A DNA stretch of 64,000 bases from WHSW01 sp033856255 (GTDB lineage: Bacteria > Actinomycetota > Thermoleophilia > Solirubrobacterales > 70-9), in contig JAWVFH010000046.1 in assembly GCA_033856255.1 (NCBI GenBank), positions 62,001 to 126,000 on the forward strand, in the 5' to 3' direction. This document shows, in pieces, positions 1-7,312 of the stretch. The notes beneath the pieces are model-generated. The model saw nothing but the letters and a program-made list of their open reading frames with translations. It was not told the DNA's origin and ran no database searches. The translations under genes were made by a program, and so were the position numbers. Each line of letters opens with the position of its first letter. Position 1 is the stretch's first letter.

Positions 1-825
1 CGCGCGGTCGAGCATCCGCTGGGCCGGGCCGATGTAGTCGGCGGCGATCAGGTCGTTGCCCTCGAGCATCTCCGGGTGACCGCTCCAGTTGACGAGGTTG
101 GCGACCGGCTTCGGATGCTCGGGGTCGGAGATGTCGTCGAAGCGGACGATGCTGAGGGCGTGGTCGGTGTTCGAGAACGGGTAGCCGGCCGGGGTGCCGT
201 CGTCGCCGATCGCCGGGCCGAAGGAGTGGCGATGGGTCTTGTCGAACTGGCCGACCGCGGCGCCGACCCGGACCGGGACCAGCCGGTCGCAGGCGCGTTC
301 GACGGCGGTGAAGATCTGGCGCGAGAGGTAGTTGTAGAAGCGCACGTCGAAGACGTCCTGGAACGCCCACACGCCCCACGACGTCGACGAGTACATCGGC
401 GAGGAGTGATCGTGGGTCGCGGTCATCGTCAGCGTCTGCGCCGTGATCCCGCAATCGCCCTCGCTCTCCAGCAGCTGGGCGGCGCGGCGGTACAGCAGGT
501 CCTGGGGGATGTACTGGTCCGTCTTCGCGATCGCGATCCGGTTGCCGGACGGGCCTTCGATCACCAGTGCCCGGACCTCGAGCCGCGACTGGATCCCGTA
601 CGAGTTGGCGCGCCGGATCGAGTGCGTGGTCGGGTCGTAGGTCCCGTTGTCGGGGTCGACGCCGAAGGTCCCGTCGGAGGCGTACTGACCGGCCGAGGCG
701 CCGACGTGCCAGCTCGCGTCGGCGACCGCGGCCCCGGCGCGCACCGTTGCCGCGGCGCTGGCGGGCAAGGCGACGGCACCGCAGACGGCGGCCGCCACCC
801 CAAGCGCTCCCCAACGTCCCCACAC
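1..825 (-). CDS. Secreted neutral/alkaline ceramidase-like protein, C-terminus beyond window
   Basis: Only the first 275 codons lie in the window. Translation from GTG at 823-825 gives a signal peptide (WGRWGALGVAAAVCGAVALP then ASA-A), so the product is probably exported. The body carries ATHDHSSPMYSS around residue 140, like the TATHTHSGPG zinc/active-site region of neutral ceramidases, and later NWSGHPEML. By family this would hydrolyse the amide bond of ceramides or a related lipid amide. No good Shine-Dalgarno is visible. It follows proB in the same direction with 53 bases between them, but has no obvious functional link to proline synthesis. A long reading frame on the opposite strand here is a GC-rich shadow. 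Confidence 0.75.
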   Translation of the reverse strand, partial: MWGRWGALGVAAAVCGAVALPASAAATVRAGAAVADASWHVGASAGQYASDGTFGVDPDNGTYDPTTHSIRRANSYGIQSRLEVRALVIEGPSGNRIAIAKTDQYIPQDLLYRRAAQLLESEGDCGITAQTLTMTATHDHSSPMYSSTSWGVWAFQDVFDVRFYNYLSRQIFTAVERACDRLVPVRVGAAVGQFDKTHRHSFGPAIGDDGTPAGYPFSNTDHALSIVRFDDISDPEHPKPVANLVNWSGHPEMLEGNDLIAADYIGPAQRMLDRA

Positions 826-878
826 CCTGACCGCAGGGTAACCGCGCGCCCGCCGGGGTGCGCCACTTCACCGCCGGC

Positions 879-1967
879 TCAGGCGAGCACGAACCGGTCC
901 CGGTGCACGGCCTCCTCGGAGGCGTTCGGCAGCAGCTCGGCGACGTCGGCTGACTTCAGCCCCTTGATCCGCGCCAGCTCGGCCGAGGAGTAGTTGACGA
1001 TCCCCTTGCCGACGGCCGAGCCGTCGCAGACGACGTCGACCGCGTCGCCGGCGGCGAACTCGCCCTCGACCGCGACGATCCCGACCGGCAGCAGGCTGGA
1101 GCCGCGATCTCGCAGCACCCGCGCCGCCCCGGCGTCGACGACGACCCGGCCGCGGGCCGGCTTCGCGTGGCGGAGCCAGAGCTTGAACGAGGGCGTGCGC
1201 TCCGGGTGGGCGACGAACCGGGTGCCGACGTCCGCGCCGCTCGCGGCGGCCAACAGGGTGCCCGGCGCCGTCCCGTCGCAGATCGCCGCGCCGATCCCGG
1301 CGGCGCTCGCCATCCCGGCCGCCGAGACCTTGCTGCGCATGCCGCCGGAGCCGTAGAGCGAGGCCCGGTCGCCGATCTCGTAGGCGTCGAGCTCGCCGAA
1401 GTCGTCGACGAGGGCGACGCGCCGCGCCGAGGGGTCGCTCGCCGGGTCGGCGGTGTGCAGGCCGTCGGTGTCCGTGAGCAGGACGAGCAGACGGGCGCCG
1501 AGCAGCAGCGCCAGCTGCGCGGAGAGGAAGTCGTTGTCGCCGAACGTGATCTCGTCGGTCGCCGTGGTGTCGTTCTCGTTCACGACCGGGACCGCACGCC
1601 ACTGCAAGAGCCGCCGCAGCGCCTGGCGGGCGTTGAGGTAGTGCATGCGGACCGAGAGGTCGAAGGAGGTGAGCAGCACCTGGGCAGCGTGCACCTCGCG
1701 CTCGGCGAGTCGCGACTCATACGCGCGAAACAGCGTCCCCTGGCCGACCGCCGAGGCCGCCTGCAGCTCGTCGACGGTCCGCGGGCGCTCCGGGAGCTCC
1801 ATCAGCCGCCACCCCAGCGCGATCGCCCCCGAGGTCACCATCGCCACGTCCTCCCCCTCGTGATGGAGCTCGGCGACCTGGGCGCAGACGCTGTCGAGCA
1901 CGCCGGCGCGGATCTCGCCGAGCTCGTCGGCGACGATCGAGGAACCGAGCTTGACGACGACGGTCAT
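879..1967 (-). CDS. proB: Glutamate 5-kinase
   Basis: The 362-residue product phosphorylates glutamate to glutamyl-5-phosphate, the first step of proline synthesis, in the cytosol. The amino-acid kinase domain fills residues 1-250: VVVKLGSSIV at the N-terminus, VTSGAIALG, VNENDTTATDEITFGDND, and the LLTDTDGLH and YGSGGMRSK nucleotide/substrate loops. A C-terminal PUA domain (about 275-360, from ARGRVVVDAGAARVLRDRG) makes it the long form. ATG at 1965-1967 places VVVKLGSS directly at the N-terminus; longer frames upstream run into obgE. It lies 20 bases after obgE, the common obgE-proB order. The usual next gene, proA, is absent and a ceramidase-like gene sits there instead. Confidence 0.96.
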   Translation of the reverse strand: MTVVVKLGSSIVADELGEIRAGVLDSVCAQVAELHHEGEDVAMVTSGAIALGWRLMELPERPRTVDELQAASAVGQGTLFRAYESRLAEREVHAAQVLLTSFDLSVRMHYLNARQALRRLLQWRAVPVVNENDTTATDEITFGDNDFLSAQLALLLGARLLVLLTDTDGLHTADPASDPSARRVALVDDFGELDAYEIGDRASLYGSGGMRSKVSAAGMASAAGIGAAICDGTAPGTLLAAASGADVGTRFVAHPERTPSFKLWLRHAKPARGRVVVDAGAARVLRDRGSSLLPVGIVAVEGEFAAGDAVDVVCDGSAVGKGIVNYSSAELARIKGLKSADVAELLPNASEEAVHRDRFVLA

Positions 1968-1987
1968 GGGCCGCAGTGTAGGAAGGG

Positions 1988-3295
1988 CTAGCTGAGCTCG
2001 AATTCCTCGTCGCCGATCCGGACCTCGTCGCCGGGCTCGAAGCCGGCGCGCTCGAGCGCCGCGATCACGCCGATCTCGCGCAGGCGCTGCTCGAGGTAGG
2101 AGAGCGCCTCGACGTTGGAGAGGTCGTGGCGGGCGACCAGGATCTCGACCCCGCGGCCGAGGACGCGGAAGGCCTCGTGCTCGCGCACGACCTCGAAGCC
2201 GCCGTCGCCGGCCGGCGCGTAGACGATGTGCTCGGCCTCGAAGGCATGATCGGGTCCGGGCGGGCCGGCAGCGGGGTCGGTGGCGGGCTCGTCGGGCGGA
2301 ACGGCGGTGAACAGCGCCCGCGTGAGCGCCTCGAGCCCGGCGCCCGTGGCCGAGGAGACGGCGAGCACGCCGTGCACCCGGTCGCCGAGCCGTTCGCCCC
2401 AGGCGGCCACCTCCCTCTCGGCCACATCGTCGGTGACCAGGTCGCGCTTCGAGAGCAGGACGAGCTCGGGCAGGCGCTCGAGCCCGGCGCCGTGCGCGGC
2501 GAGCTCCGCGCGCACGGTCTCGTACGCGGCCACCGGGTCGGGCTCGCCGGCCCCGGCCTCGCCGCCGAGCGCGACCAGATGGACGAGCAACCGGCAACGC
2601 TCGACGTGGGCGAGGAACTCGTGACCGAGCCCGGCGCCCGCCGCGGCGCCCTCGATCAGGCCCGGGATGTCGGCGAGCACGAGCTGGCGCTCCCCGTCGT
2701 CGATCGTCCCCAGGACCGGCTCGAGGGTCGTGAACGGATAGTCGGCGACCTTCGGCGCCGCCCTCGTGAGGCGGGATAGCAGCGACGACTTGCCGGCGTT
2801 CGGAAGCCCGACCAGGCCGGCGTCGGCGAGCAGCTTCAGCCGCAGCTCGATCCAGCCGGACTCGCCCTCCAGCCCGCGCTCGGCAAAGCGCGGCGCCTGG
2901 CGCGTCGAGCTGGTGAAGCGCTTGTTGCCGTGCCCGCCGGCGCCGCCGGCGGCGACGATCGCCCGCTGGCCGGGCTCGACGAGGTCGTAGCGCCGGCCCT
3001 CCAGGCCCTCGACCTGGGTGCCGGGCGGCACCGAGACGACCGCGTCGGCGCCGCGGGATCCATGCCGCCGGCCGCCCTCGCCATGGCCGCCGCGCCCGGC
3101 CCGCTGTTGGGGCGAATAGCGCAGCGTCGCCAGGTCCCGCCGCGAGGCGTCGCAGACGAGCACGACGTCGCCGCCCCGGCCGCCGTCGCCGCCGTCGGGA
3201 CCGCCCCTGGGCACGTGCGCCTCGCGGCGGAAGGAGATGACCCCGTCGCCCCCGGCCCCGCCCTCGACGTGGATCTTCGCCTGGTCGTGAAGCAT
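1988..3295 (-). CDS. obgE: GTPase Obg (CgtA), with OCT domain
   Basis: This 435-residue ribosome-associated GTPase acts in late 50S assembly and stress control. The glycine-rich Obg fold is clear at the N-terminus (VEGGAGGDGVISFRREAHVP, then GGDGGRGGDVV). The G domain has Walker A GLPNAGKSSLL, DIPGLIEGAAAGAGLG for G2/G3 and SKRDLV as a G4 variant. A C-terminal OCT domain follows (about 365-435), as in Gram-positive Obg proteins. The start is ATG at 3293-3295, fixed by the conserved MLHDQAKIHVEGG. It is separated from rpmA, its usual upstream neighbour, by an inserted block at 3.3-6.46 kb. Confidence 0.96.
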   Translation of the reverse strand: MLHDQAKIHVEGGAGGDGVISFRREAHVPRGGPDGGDGGRGGDVVLVCDASRRDLATLRYSPQQRAGRGGHGEGGRRHGSRGADAVVSVPPGTQVEGLEGRRYDLVEPGQRAIVAAGGAGGHGNKRFTSSTRQAPRFAERGLEGESGWIELRLKLLADAGLVGLPNAGKSSLLSRLTRAAPKVADYPFTTLEPVLGTIDDGERQLVLADIPGLIEGAAAGAGLGHEFLAHVERCRLLVHLVALGGEAGAGEPDPVAAYETVRAELAAHGAGLERLPELVLLSKRDLVTDDVAEREVAAWGERLGDRVHGVLAVSSATGAGLEALTRALFTAVPPDEPATDPAAGPPGPDHAFEAEHIVYAPAGDGGFEVVREHEAFRVLGRGVEILVARHDLSNVEALSYLEQRLREIGVIAALERAGFEPGDEVRIGDEEFELS

Positions 3296-3403
3296 CAAAC
3301 GAACGGTAGAGGTGTTGAGGGGAGGACAAGGAGCGGCGCGGTAAGCTCGCCGCCAACCCAGGGGCCCCGGCAGGAGCTCCTCGGATCTGGAAAGGAAACC
3401 AGC

Positions 3404-4633
3404 TTGAGAGACAGGATCGAAACGGGCGTGCCGTTGCGCCGTCACGCGTTCGCGATCGCCCTGATCGCGGGCCTGTTCGCGCTCACGGGGCTCGCCGTGG
3501 TGCCCGCCGCCGAGGCAAAGCAAAAGGACAAGGGCGTAACCGTGAAGGTGATGACCCGGAACCTGCTGCTCGGGGCCGACCTCGGCCCGGCCCTTCGCTC
3601 GACCGGCTTCGAATCGTTCATCGAGGCCAACGGCGCGATCCTGCGGGAGGTTGACCAGACCAACTTCCCGGTGCGCGCCAAGGGCCTCGCGGCCGAGATC
3701 GCCGCCAAGAAGCCTGACCTGGTCGGCCTGCAGGAGGCGGCGTTGTGGCGGACGGGACCGCTCGAGCTGCCGCCCGCGATCACCGGCCAGCCGTTCGGCG
3801 CAACGACCGTCACCTACGACTTCATCCAGAACCTGCTCGACGAGCTCCATGCGCGGGGGATGAACTACTCGGTCGCCGTCAGCCAGGACGAGTTCGACTT
3901 CGAGGCACCCGCCGACTACAACGACGTCGACAACGACGCTCCCCCCGGCACCTTCAACAGCGACCCGGCGACCAACGACGAGGGCCCGAACAGCCTCGAC
4001 GACGCGGAGATGAACGGTCGCCTGACCATGCGTGACGCGATCCTGATCAACGACGACTCGAAGGTGAAGGCGAAGTTCTCGAAGCCGCAGATGGGCCACT
4101 TCTCGCACCTCTATGTGCCAACGATTGCCGGGATCCAGATCCCGGTTGTCCGCGGCTGGGTCGCCGGGGACGTCAAGGTTCAGAGCGGCAAGGGCAAGGA
4201 CAAGGTGACGCGGAAGTTCCGCTTCGTCGACTCACACCTGGAGGCCTTCGACGACGAAACGGTGCATCCGAGCATCCGCGCCCAGCAGGCACAGGAGCTG
4301 CTCGACGGTCCCGCGAGCCCAAAGAAGACGATCCTGCTCGGCGACTTCAACTCCAACGTTCCTCCGGTGAAGCCGGGCGACGAGCAGGCCTACCAGACCC
4401 TGCTCGCCGGCGGGTTCACCGAGCGCTCGACGAGCGACCCGCTCGGCTGCTGCGTCTCGAGCGTTTTCACCGGCCCACCGAGCGACTTCGACCACAAGGT
4501 CGACCACATCATGACCAACGAATCGAAGCGCGACGTCAAGCTCATGAGCTCGGCTGTCACCGGGTTGGAGCCGGTGAACGGGCTCTACGACTCAGACCAC
4601 GCCGGGTTGTTCAGCAGCCTGCAGCTGAAGTAG
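3404..4633 (+). CDS. Secreted endonuclease/exonuclease/phosphatase-fold protein
   Basis: A 409-residue exported protein. TTG at 3404 is preceded by a good ribosome site (AAAGGAAACC, 8 bases upstream) and begins a signal peptide (RRHAFAIALIAGLFALTGLA, then VVPAAEA). The mature part has the EEP-superfamily layout: VKVMTRNLLLG (metal-binding Asn), DLVGLQEA (catalytic Glu), RFVDSHLEAF, ILLGDFNSN and a terminal DSDHAGL (catalytic Asp-His). Such proteins hydrolyse phosphodiester bonds in nucleic acids, sphingomyelin or inositol phosphates; the substrate cannot be told from sequence. It converges on the anti-sigma gene with 4 bases between stops. It lies inside the block that splits rpmA from obgE. 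Confidence 0.85.
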   Translation: MRDRIETGVPLRRHAFAIALIAGLFALTGLAVVPAAEAKQKDKGVTVKVMTRNLLLGADLGPALRSTGFESFIEANGAILREVDQTNFPVRAKGLAAEIAAKKPDLVGLQEAALWRTGPLELPPAITGQPFGATTVTYDFIQNLLDELHARGMNYSVAVSQDEFDFEAPADYNDVDNDAPPGTFNSDPATNDEGPNSLDDAEMNGRLTMRDAILINDDSKVKAKFSKPQMGHFSHLYVPTIAGIQIPVVRGWVAGDVKVQSGKGKDKVTRKFRFVDSHLEAFDDETVHPSIRAQQAQELLDGPASPKKTILLGDFNSNVPPVKPGDEQAYQTLLAGGFTERSTSDPLGCCVSSVFTGPPSDFDHKVDHIMTNESKRDVKLMSSAVTGLEPVNGLYDSDHAGLFSSLQLK

Positions 4634-4637
4634 TTCG

Positions 4638-4880
4638 TCAGGAGGGCCCGCCGGCCGCGTGCCACTCCGCGAACGCGTGCAGCAACTCGTCGCGTGCCTC
4701 GGCCGAGATCGTCTCCGCTGGAATCCGGCCCAGCGCCCGCAGCGTGAGCCGCATCTGCTCGAGGTAGATCCCGCACGGCGGGCATTCACTGAGATGGGCC
4801 TCGAACCGCTCCAGGTCCCCCCCTGCAAGCCGCCCCTCGAGGTAGTCGGTCACCAGCTCAATCAGTTGCTTGCAATTCAC
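4638..4880 (-). CDS. Short zinc-finger anti-sigma factor
   Basis: An 80-residue soluble protein with the zinc-binding anti-sigma signature: NCKQLIE at the start, then HLSECPPC (H-x3-C-x2-C) near residue 40. Proteins of this family bind and hold an ECF sigma factor, often releasing it on redox change when the zinc site is oxidised. No membrane segment follows, so it should be cytosolic. GTG at 4878-4880 overlaps the sigma-factor stop as GTGA, implying translational coupling and 1:1 production. Its partner is the ECF sigma factor directly upstream. Confidence 0.85.
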   Translation of the reverse strand: MNCKQLIELVTDYLEGRLAGGDLERFEAHLSECPPCGIYLEQMRLTLRALGRIPAETISAEARDELLHAFAEWHAAGGPS

Positions 4881-5524
4881 GATTCCACCGGGTCGAAGTA
4901 CGACTCGAGCGCCGAGCGGACCTTCGACCTGGCTCGGTGAAGGAGCACTCGTTGGTTGGTCTCGGTAAGGCCGAGGACGTTGCGCGCCTCCTCGGACGAG
5001 TAGCCCTGCAGATCGCGGAGCACGATCACGTCGCGCTGGCGCGGCGGGAGCTCCGCGATCGCCCGCAGCAGCAGGTCGCGAACCTCGTCGTTTTCGATTC
5101 GGGCCTCGACCCCGTCCCACTCCTGCGGCGGCCGGGCCCACCAGCCGGGGCGCACGCCGTCGCGCCCCTGAAAGCGGTCGGCGTCGATCACCGGCCCGTC
5201 ACGGCCCTCCTCGGCGCGACGGCGGAAGGAGGAGAACGGCAGCGTCCGCTTCTCGCGCTTGCCTCGGGTGCGGGCGGTGTTGAGCAGGATCTGGAAGATC
5301 CAGGTCCGTAGCGACGACCGCCCCTCGAAGCGGTCGATCCCCTTGATCACCCCGACCCAGGTGTCCTGGACGACCTCCTCCGCCACCGCCCGGCTGGGCA
5401 CGTGAGCGAGCGCCAGCCGCATCAGCCCCGGCGTCAGCTCGTCGACCAGCCCCGCGAAAGCGGCCTCGTCACCATTCCGCAGCGCCTCAACGAGCTCGGC
5501 GTCGTCAGTTCGCGGCCCCGCCAC
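4877..5524 (-). CDS. ECF-type RNA polymerase sigma factor
   Basis: A 215-residue alternative sigma factor. Region 2 runs from about residue 25 (LVDELTPGLMRLALAHV, AEEVVQDTWVGVIKGIDRF, LRTWIFQILLN) and region 4 from about 165 (LPPRQRDVIVLRDLQGY then a helix-turn-helix). A 50-residue arginine-rich linker joins them. The start is GTG at 5522-5524. It is translationally coupled to the zinc-finger anti-sigma gene, so it probably answers a stress that releases that inhibitor. The only divergent neighbour is the AbiEi/DUF559 gene, 60 bases away; whether it belongs to the regulon is unknown. Confidence 0.92.
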   Translation of the reverse strand: MAGPRTDDAELVEALRNGDEAAFAGLVDELTPGLMRLALAHVPSRAVAEEVVQDTWVGVIKGIDRFEGRSSLRTWIFQILLNTARTRGKREKRTLPFSSFRRRAEEGRDGPVIDADRFQGRDGVRPGWWARPPQEWDGVEARIENDEVRDLLLRAIAELPPRQRDVIVLRDLQGYSSEEARNVLGLTETNQRVLLHRARSKVRSALESYFDPVES

Positions 5525-5566
5525 GGTCCGACCCTATTCGACGCGTCCGGGGGCATCCGCAGCGCA

Positions 5567-5603
5567 TGTCGACTTGTTGTCGGTATGCGACTACAACTCG
5601 ACA
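5567..5603. repeat. 37-base imperfect palindrome, copy 1, over the start of the AbiEi/DUF559 gene
   Basis: Two 17-base arms flank a central TAT, and 14 of 17 positions pair. Ends are TGTCGA and TCGACA. The gene's ATG (5585-5587) lies in the centre, inside TATGCGACTACAA. Copies at 6424-6460 and, inverted, at 42134-42170 each match it at 31 of 37 positions. All three share the 13-base core and an unpaired position 7/31. It could be an operator, a hairpin controlling translation, or a mobile-element end. Confidence 0.8.
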
Positions 5604-6436
5604 GACGCGATGCGATCGTGGCTCGGATCTCTGCGCGGCAGCACGGTGTCGTCAGCTATCAGCAGCTGCTGGCGGCCGGCCTGAGCCAATCGGCGATCCA
5701 GCGGCGCGTGGCGGCCGGGCGCCTGTTCCGAATCCACCGCGGCGTCTATGCGGTGGGCCACGACGGGTTAAGCCACCACGGGCGATGGAAGGCCGCGACG
5801 CTCGCGCTCGGTGACGGCGCAGCGCTCAGCCATCTCAGCGCCGCTGGACTCTGGAGCCTTCTGAGGCCGACGGACGCCGACCCACACGTGACCGTGCCGA
5901 CCCACAACGGGAGGCAGCGCAACGGGATCGTCATCCACCGTTCATCGACGCTCTCCCGGGCAGTAACCACGGCGCGGGACGGCATCCCCGTCACCCGACC
6001 TCAGCGGACGCTCGCCGACATCAAGGCCATTGTCGGTCCCGGCCTCCTCCGGCGCGCCATCCGCGAAGCCGAGATCCAGAACCTGCCGATCGACGCCGGC
6101 GCCCTCGTCCCCGATCGCGCGACCAGCGGTCTGGAGCTGGACTTCCTCGCGTTCTGCCGGCGTCATCGCCTGCCCAAGCCCGAGGTCAACGTTCGCGTCG
6201 GCCGCTACAGGGTCGACTTCCTCTGGCCAGCCGGGCGACTGGCCGTCGAAACCGACAGCCGGCGCTTTCACCGCGGACTGCTCGCACACCACGAAGACCT
6301 CGAACGCGACCGATATCTGGAGAGACGCGGCTTCGTGGTGCTGCGCGTCACGGGCGACGAGCTAGGTGATCGGCCGAAGTGGGTGGCCGCAGAAATCCGC
6401 CGACGCCTGAGGACTAGATCGCCTGTCGAGAAGTAG
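5585..6436 (+). CDS. AbiEi-type winged-helix plus DUF559 (Vsr-like nuclease) protein
   Basis: A 283-residue protein in two parts. Residues 1-60 (ISARQHGVVSYQQLLAAGLS, then RRVAAGRLFRIHRGVYAVGH) match the winged-helix N-terminus of type IV antitoxin AbiEi-like proteins. The C-terminus (about 185-283) is a DUF559/Vsr-like PD-(D/E)xK fold: GLELDFLAFC, YRVDFLWPAGRLAVETDS, then DLERDRYLERRGFVVLRVT. The Asp of VDF and the Glu/Asp of VETD are in the places of the catalytic acids. No cognate AbiEii toxin is nearby. The ATG is embedded in one 37-base palindrome and the stop codon in another. Function is unknown: nuclease, DNA-binding regulator or selfish element are all possible. Confidence 0.85.
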   Translation: MRLQLDRRDAIVARISARQHGVVSYQQLLAAGLSQSAIQRRVAAGRLFRIHRGVYAVGHDGLSHHGRWKAATLALGDGAALSHLSAAGLWSLLRPTDADPHVTVPTHNGRQRNGIVIHRSSTLSRAVTTARDGIPVTRPQRTLADIKAIVGPGLLRRAIREAEIQNLPIDAGALVPDRATSGLELDFLAFCRRHRLPKPEVNVRVGRYRVDFLWPAGRLAVETDSRRFHRGLLAHHEDLERDRYLERRGFVVLRVTGDELGDRPKWVAAEIRRRLRTRSPVEK

Positions 6437-6460
6437 TCGCTATGCGACTACAAGTCGACA
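6424..6460. repeat. 37-base imperfect palindrome, copy 2, over the stop of the AbiEi/DUF559 gene
   Basis: Same orientation as copy 1, with 31 of 37 matches. 14 of 17 arm positions pair; the mismatches are at 7-9. The stop codon TAG (6434-6436) is in the left arm, and the ends extend to CTGTCGA/TCGACAG. The right half (TATGCGACTACAA...) repeats the sequence that encodes the protein's first codons, so a second short reading frame beginning MRLQVDS opens here and has no continuing homology. Confidence 0.8.
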
Positions 6461-6464
6461 GCCA

Positions 6465-6719
6465 TCAGTCGTCCGGGTTGACCGAGACGACGCGGCCCTT
6501 GCGGGCGGAGGAGAACTCGACCACGCCGGCGCGGGTGGCGAAGATCGTGTGGTCGCGGCCGAGCCCGGCGCCGTCGCCGGGGCGGAAGCGGGTGCCGCGC
6601 TGGCGGACAAGGATCTCGCCGCCGCTCACCTGCTGGCCGGAGAAGATCTTCACGCCGAGCATCTTCGGGTTCGAATCGCGGCCGTTGCGGCTCGATCCGA
6701 GCCCCTTCTTGTGCGCCAT
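6465..6719 (-). CDS. rpmA: 50S ribosomal protein L27
   Basis: An 84-residue protein of the 50S subunit, near the peptidyl-transferase centre. It starts MAHKKGLGSSRNGRDSNPK, the canonical mature-type N-terminus, and holds GGEILVRQRGTRFRPG and the TIFATRAGVVEF segment. It follows rplU by 5 bases. Its 3' end stops 5 bases from the palindrome at 6424-6460, so the hairpin is also placed to act as a transcript end for rplU-rpmA. Confidence 0.97.
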   Translation of the reverse strand: MAHKKGLGSSRNGRDSNPKMLGVKIFSGQQVSGGEILVRQRGTRFRPGDGAGLGRDHTIFATRAGVVEFSSARKGRVVSVNPDD

Positions 6720-6724
6720 CTCGC

Positions 6725-7306
6725 CTAACCCTCCTGCTCGGTCTCGGTCTCGGTCTTCTTCGCCGCCGGCTTGCGAGCCGCCGGCTTCTTGGCAGCCGGC
6801 TTCTTGGCAGCGGGCTTCTTGGCGGCCGGCTTTTTCGCCGCCGCCGGCTTGGCCGCGGGCTTCTTCGGCGTCGCGGGCTTCTTCGGCGCTGCGGGCTTCT
6901 TGGCGGCGGCCGGAGCCTTCGCCTCCTCAGCCGTAGCTGCCTCGTCCTTGGCTTCGGTCGCGGGCTTCGCCGCCGCCGGCTTGCGCGTCAGCAGCTTCAC
7001 GTCGGTCACCTCGAGCCTGGTCAGCTCGGAGCGGTGGCCCTGGCGCTTGCGGTAGCCCTTCTTCGCCTTGTACTTGAAGACGCGGATCTTCACGCCGCGC
7101 TCGTGGCCCGTCACCGTCGCCTCGACCTTCACCTTCTCGAGCTCGGCTCCGCCCAGCAGCACGTCCTTGTCGCCGCGGAACATCACCGCCCGCAGGTTCA
7201 CCGTCGCCCCCTCGTCGGCCTTCAGCCGGTCGACGACCAGGGTCGTGCCCTTCTCGGCGCGGTATTGCTTGCCGCCGCTCTCGATGATCGCGTAGGTGTC
7301 AGCCAT
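6725..7306 (-). CDS. rplU: 50S ribosomal protein L21 with long Lys/Ala/Pro-rich tail
   Basis: The first 105 residues are a normal L21 (YAIIESGGKQYRAEKG, then KIRVFKYKAKKGYRKRQGHR), which binds 23S rRNA. Residues 106-193 form a low-complexity tail of KPAAKKPAA-type repeats ending TETETEQEG, resembling the tails of histone H1-like bacterial proteins. Normal L21 is about 103 residues, so the extension nearly doubles it. The tail is encoded by near-repeats of a 15-base unit at about 6770-6900. It starts 6 bases after rng, in the same operon. Confidence 0.95.
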   Translation of the reverse strand: MADTYAIIESGGKQYRAEKGTTLVVDRLKADEGATVNLRAVMFRGDKDVLLGGAELEKVKVEATVTGHERGVKIRVFKYKAKKGYRKRQGHRSELTRLEVTDVKLLTRKPAAAKPATEAKDEAATAEEAKAPAAAKKPAAPKKPATPKKPAAKPAAAKKPAAKKPAAKKPAAKKPAARKPAAKKTETETEQEG

Positions 7307-7312
7307 GGTGGT

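Noticed and set aside
76..993. A plus-strand frame of 305 codons at the left edge
   Set aside because: The opposite strand encodes a signal peptide and ceramidase motifs. The plus frame has no recognisable domain and runs across the proB 3' end.
6664..6680. GGGTTCGAATCG, resembling a tRNA T-loop
   Set aside because: It lies inside rpmA and encodes the conserved DSNPK. No acceptor or anticodon stem can be formed around it.
6770..6900. Regular short repeats that might be a CRISPR array or a tandem repeat locus
   Set aside because: They are in-frame codons for Lys-Pro-Ala-Ala units in the L21 tail, without spacers of constant length.
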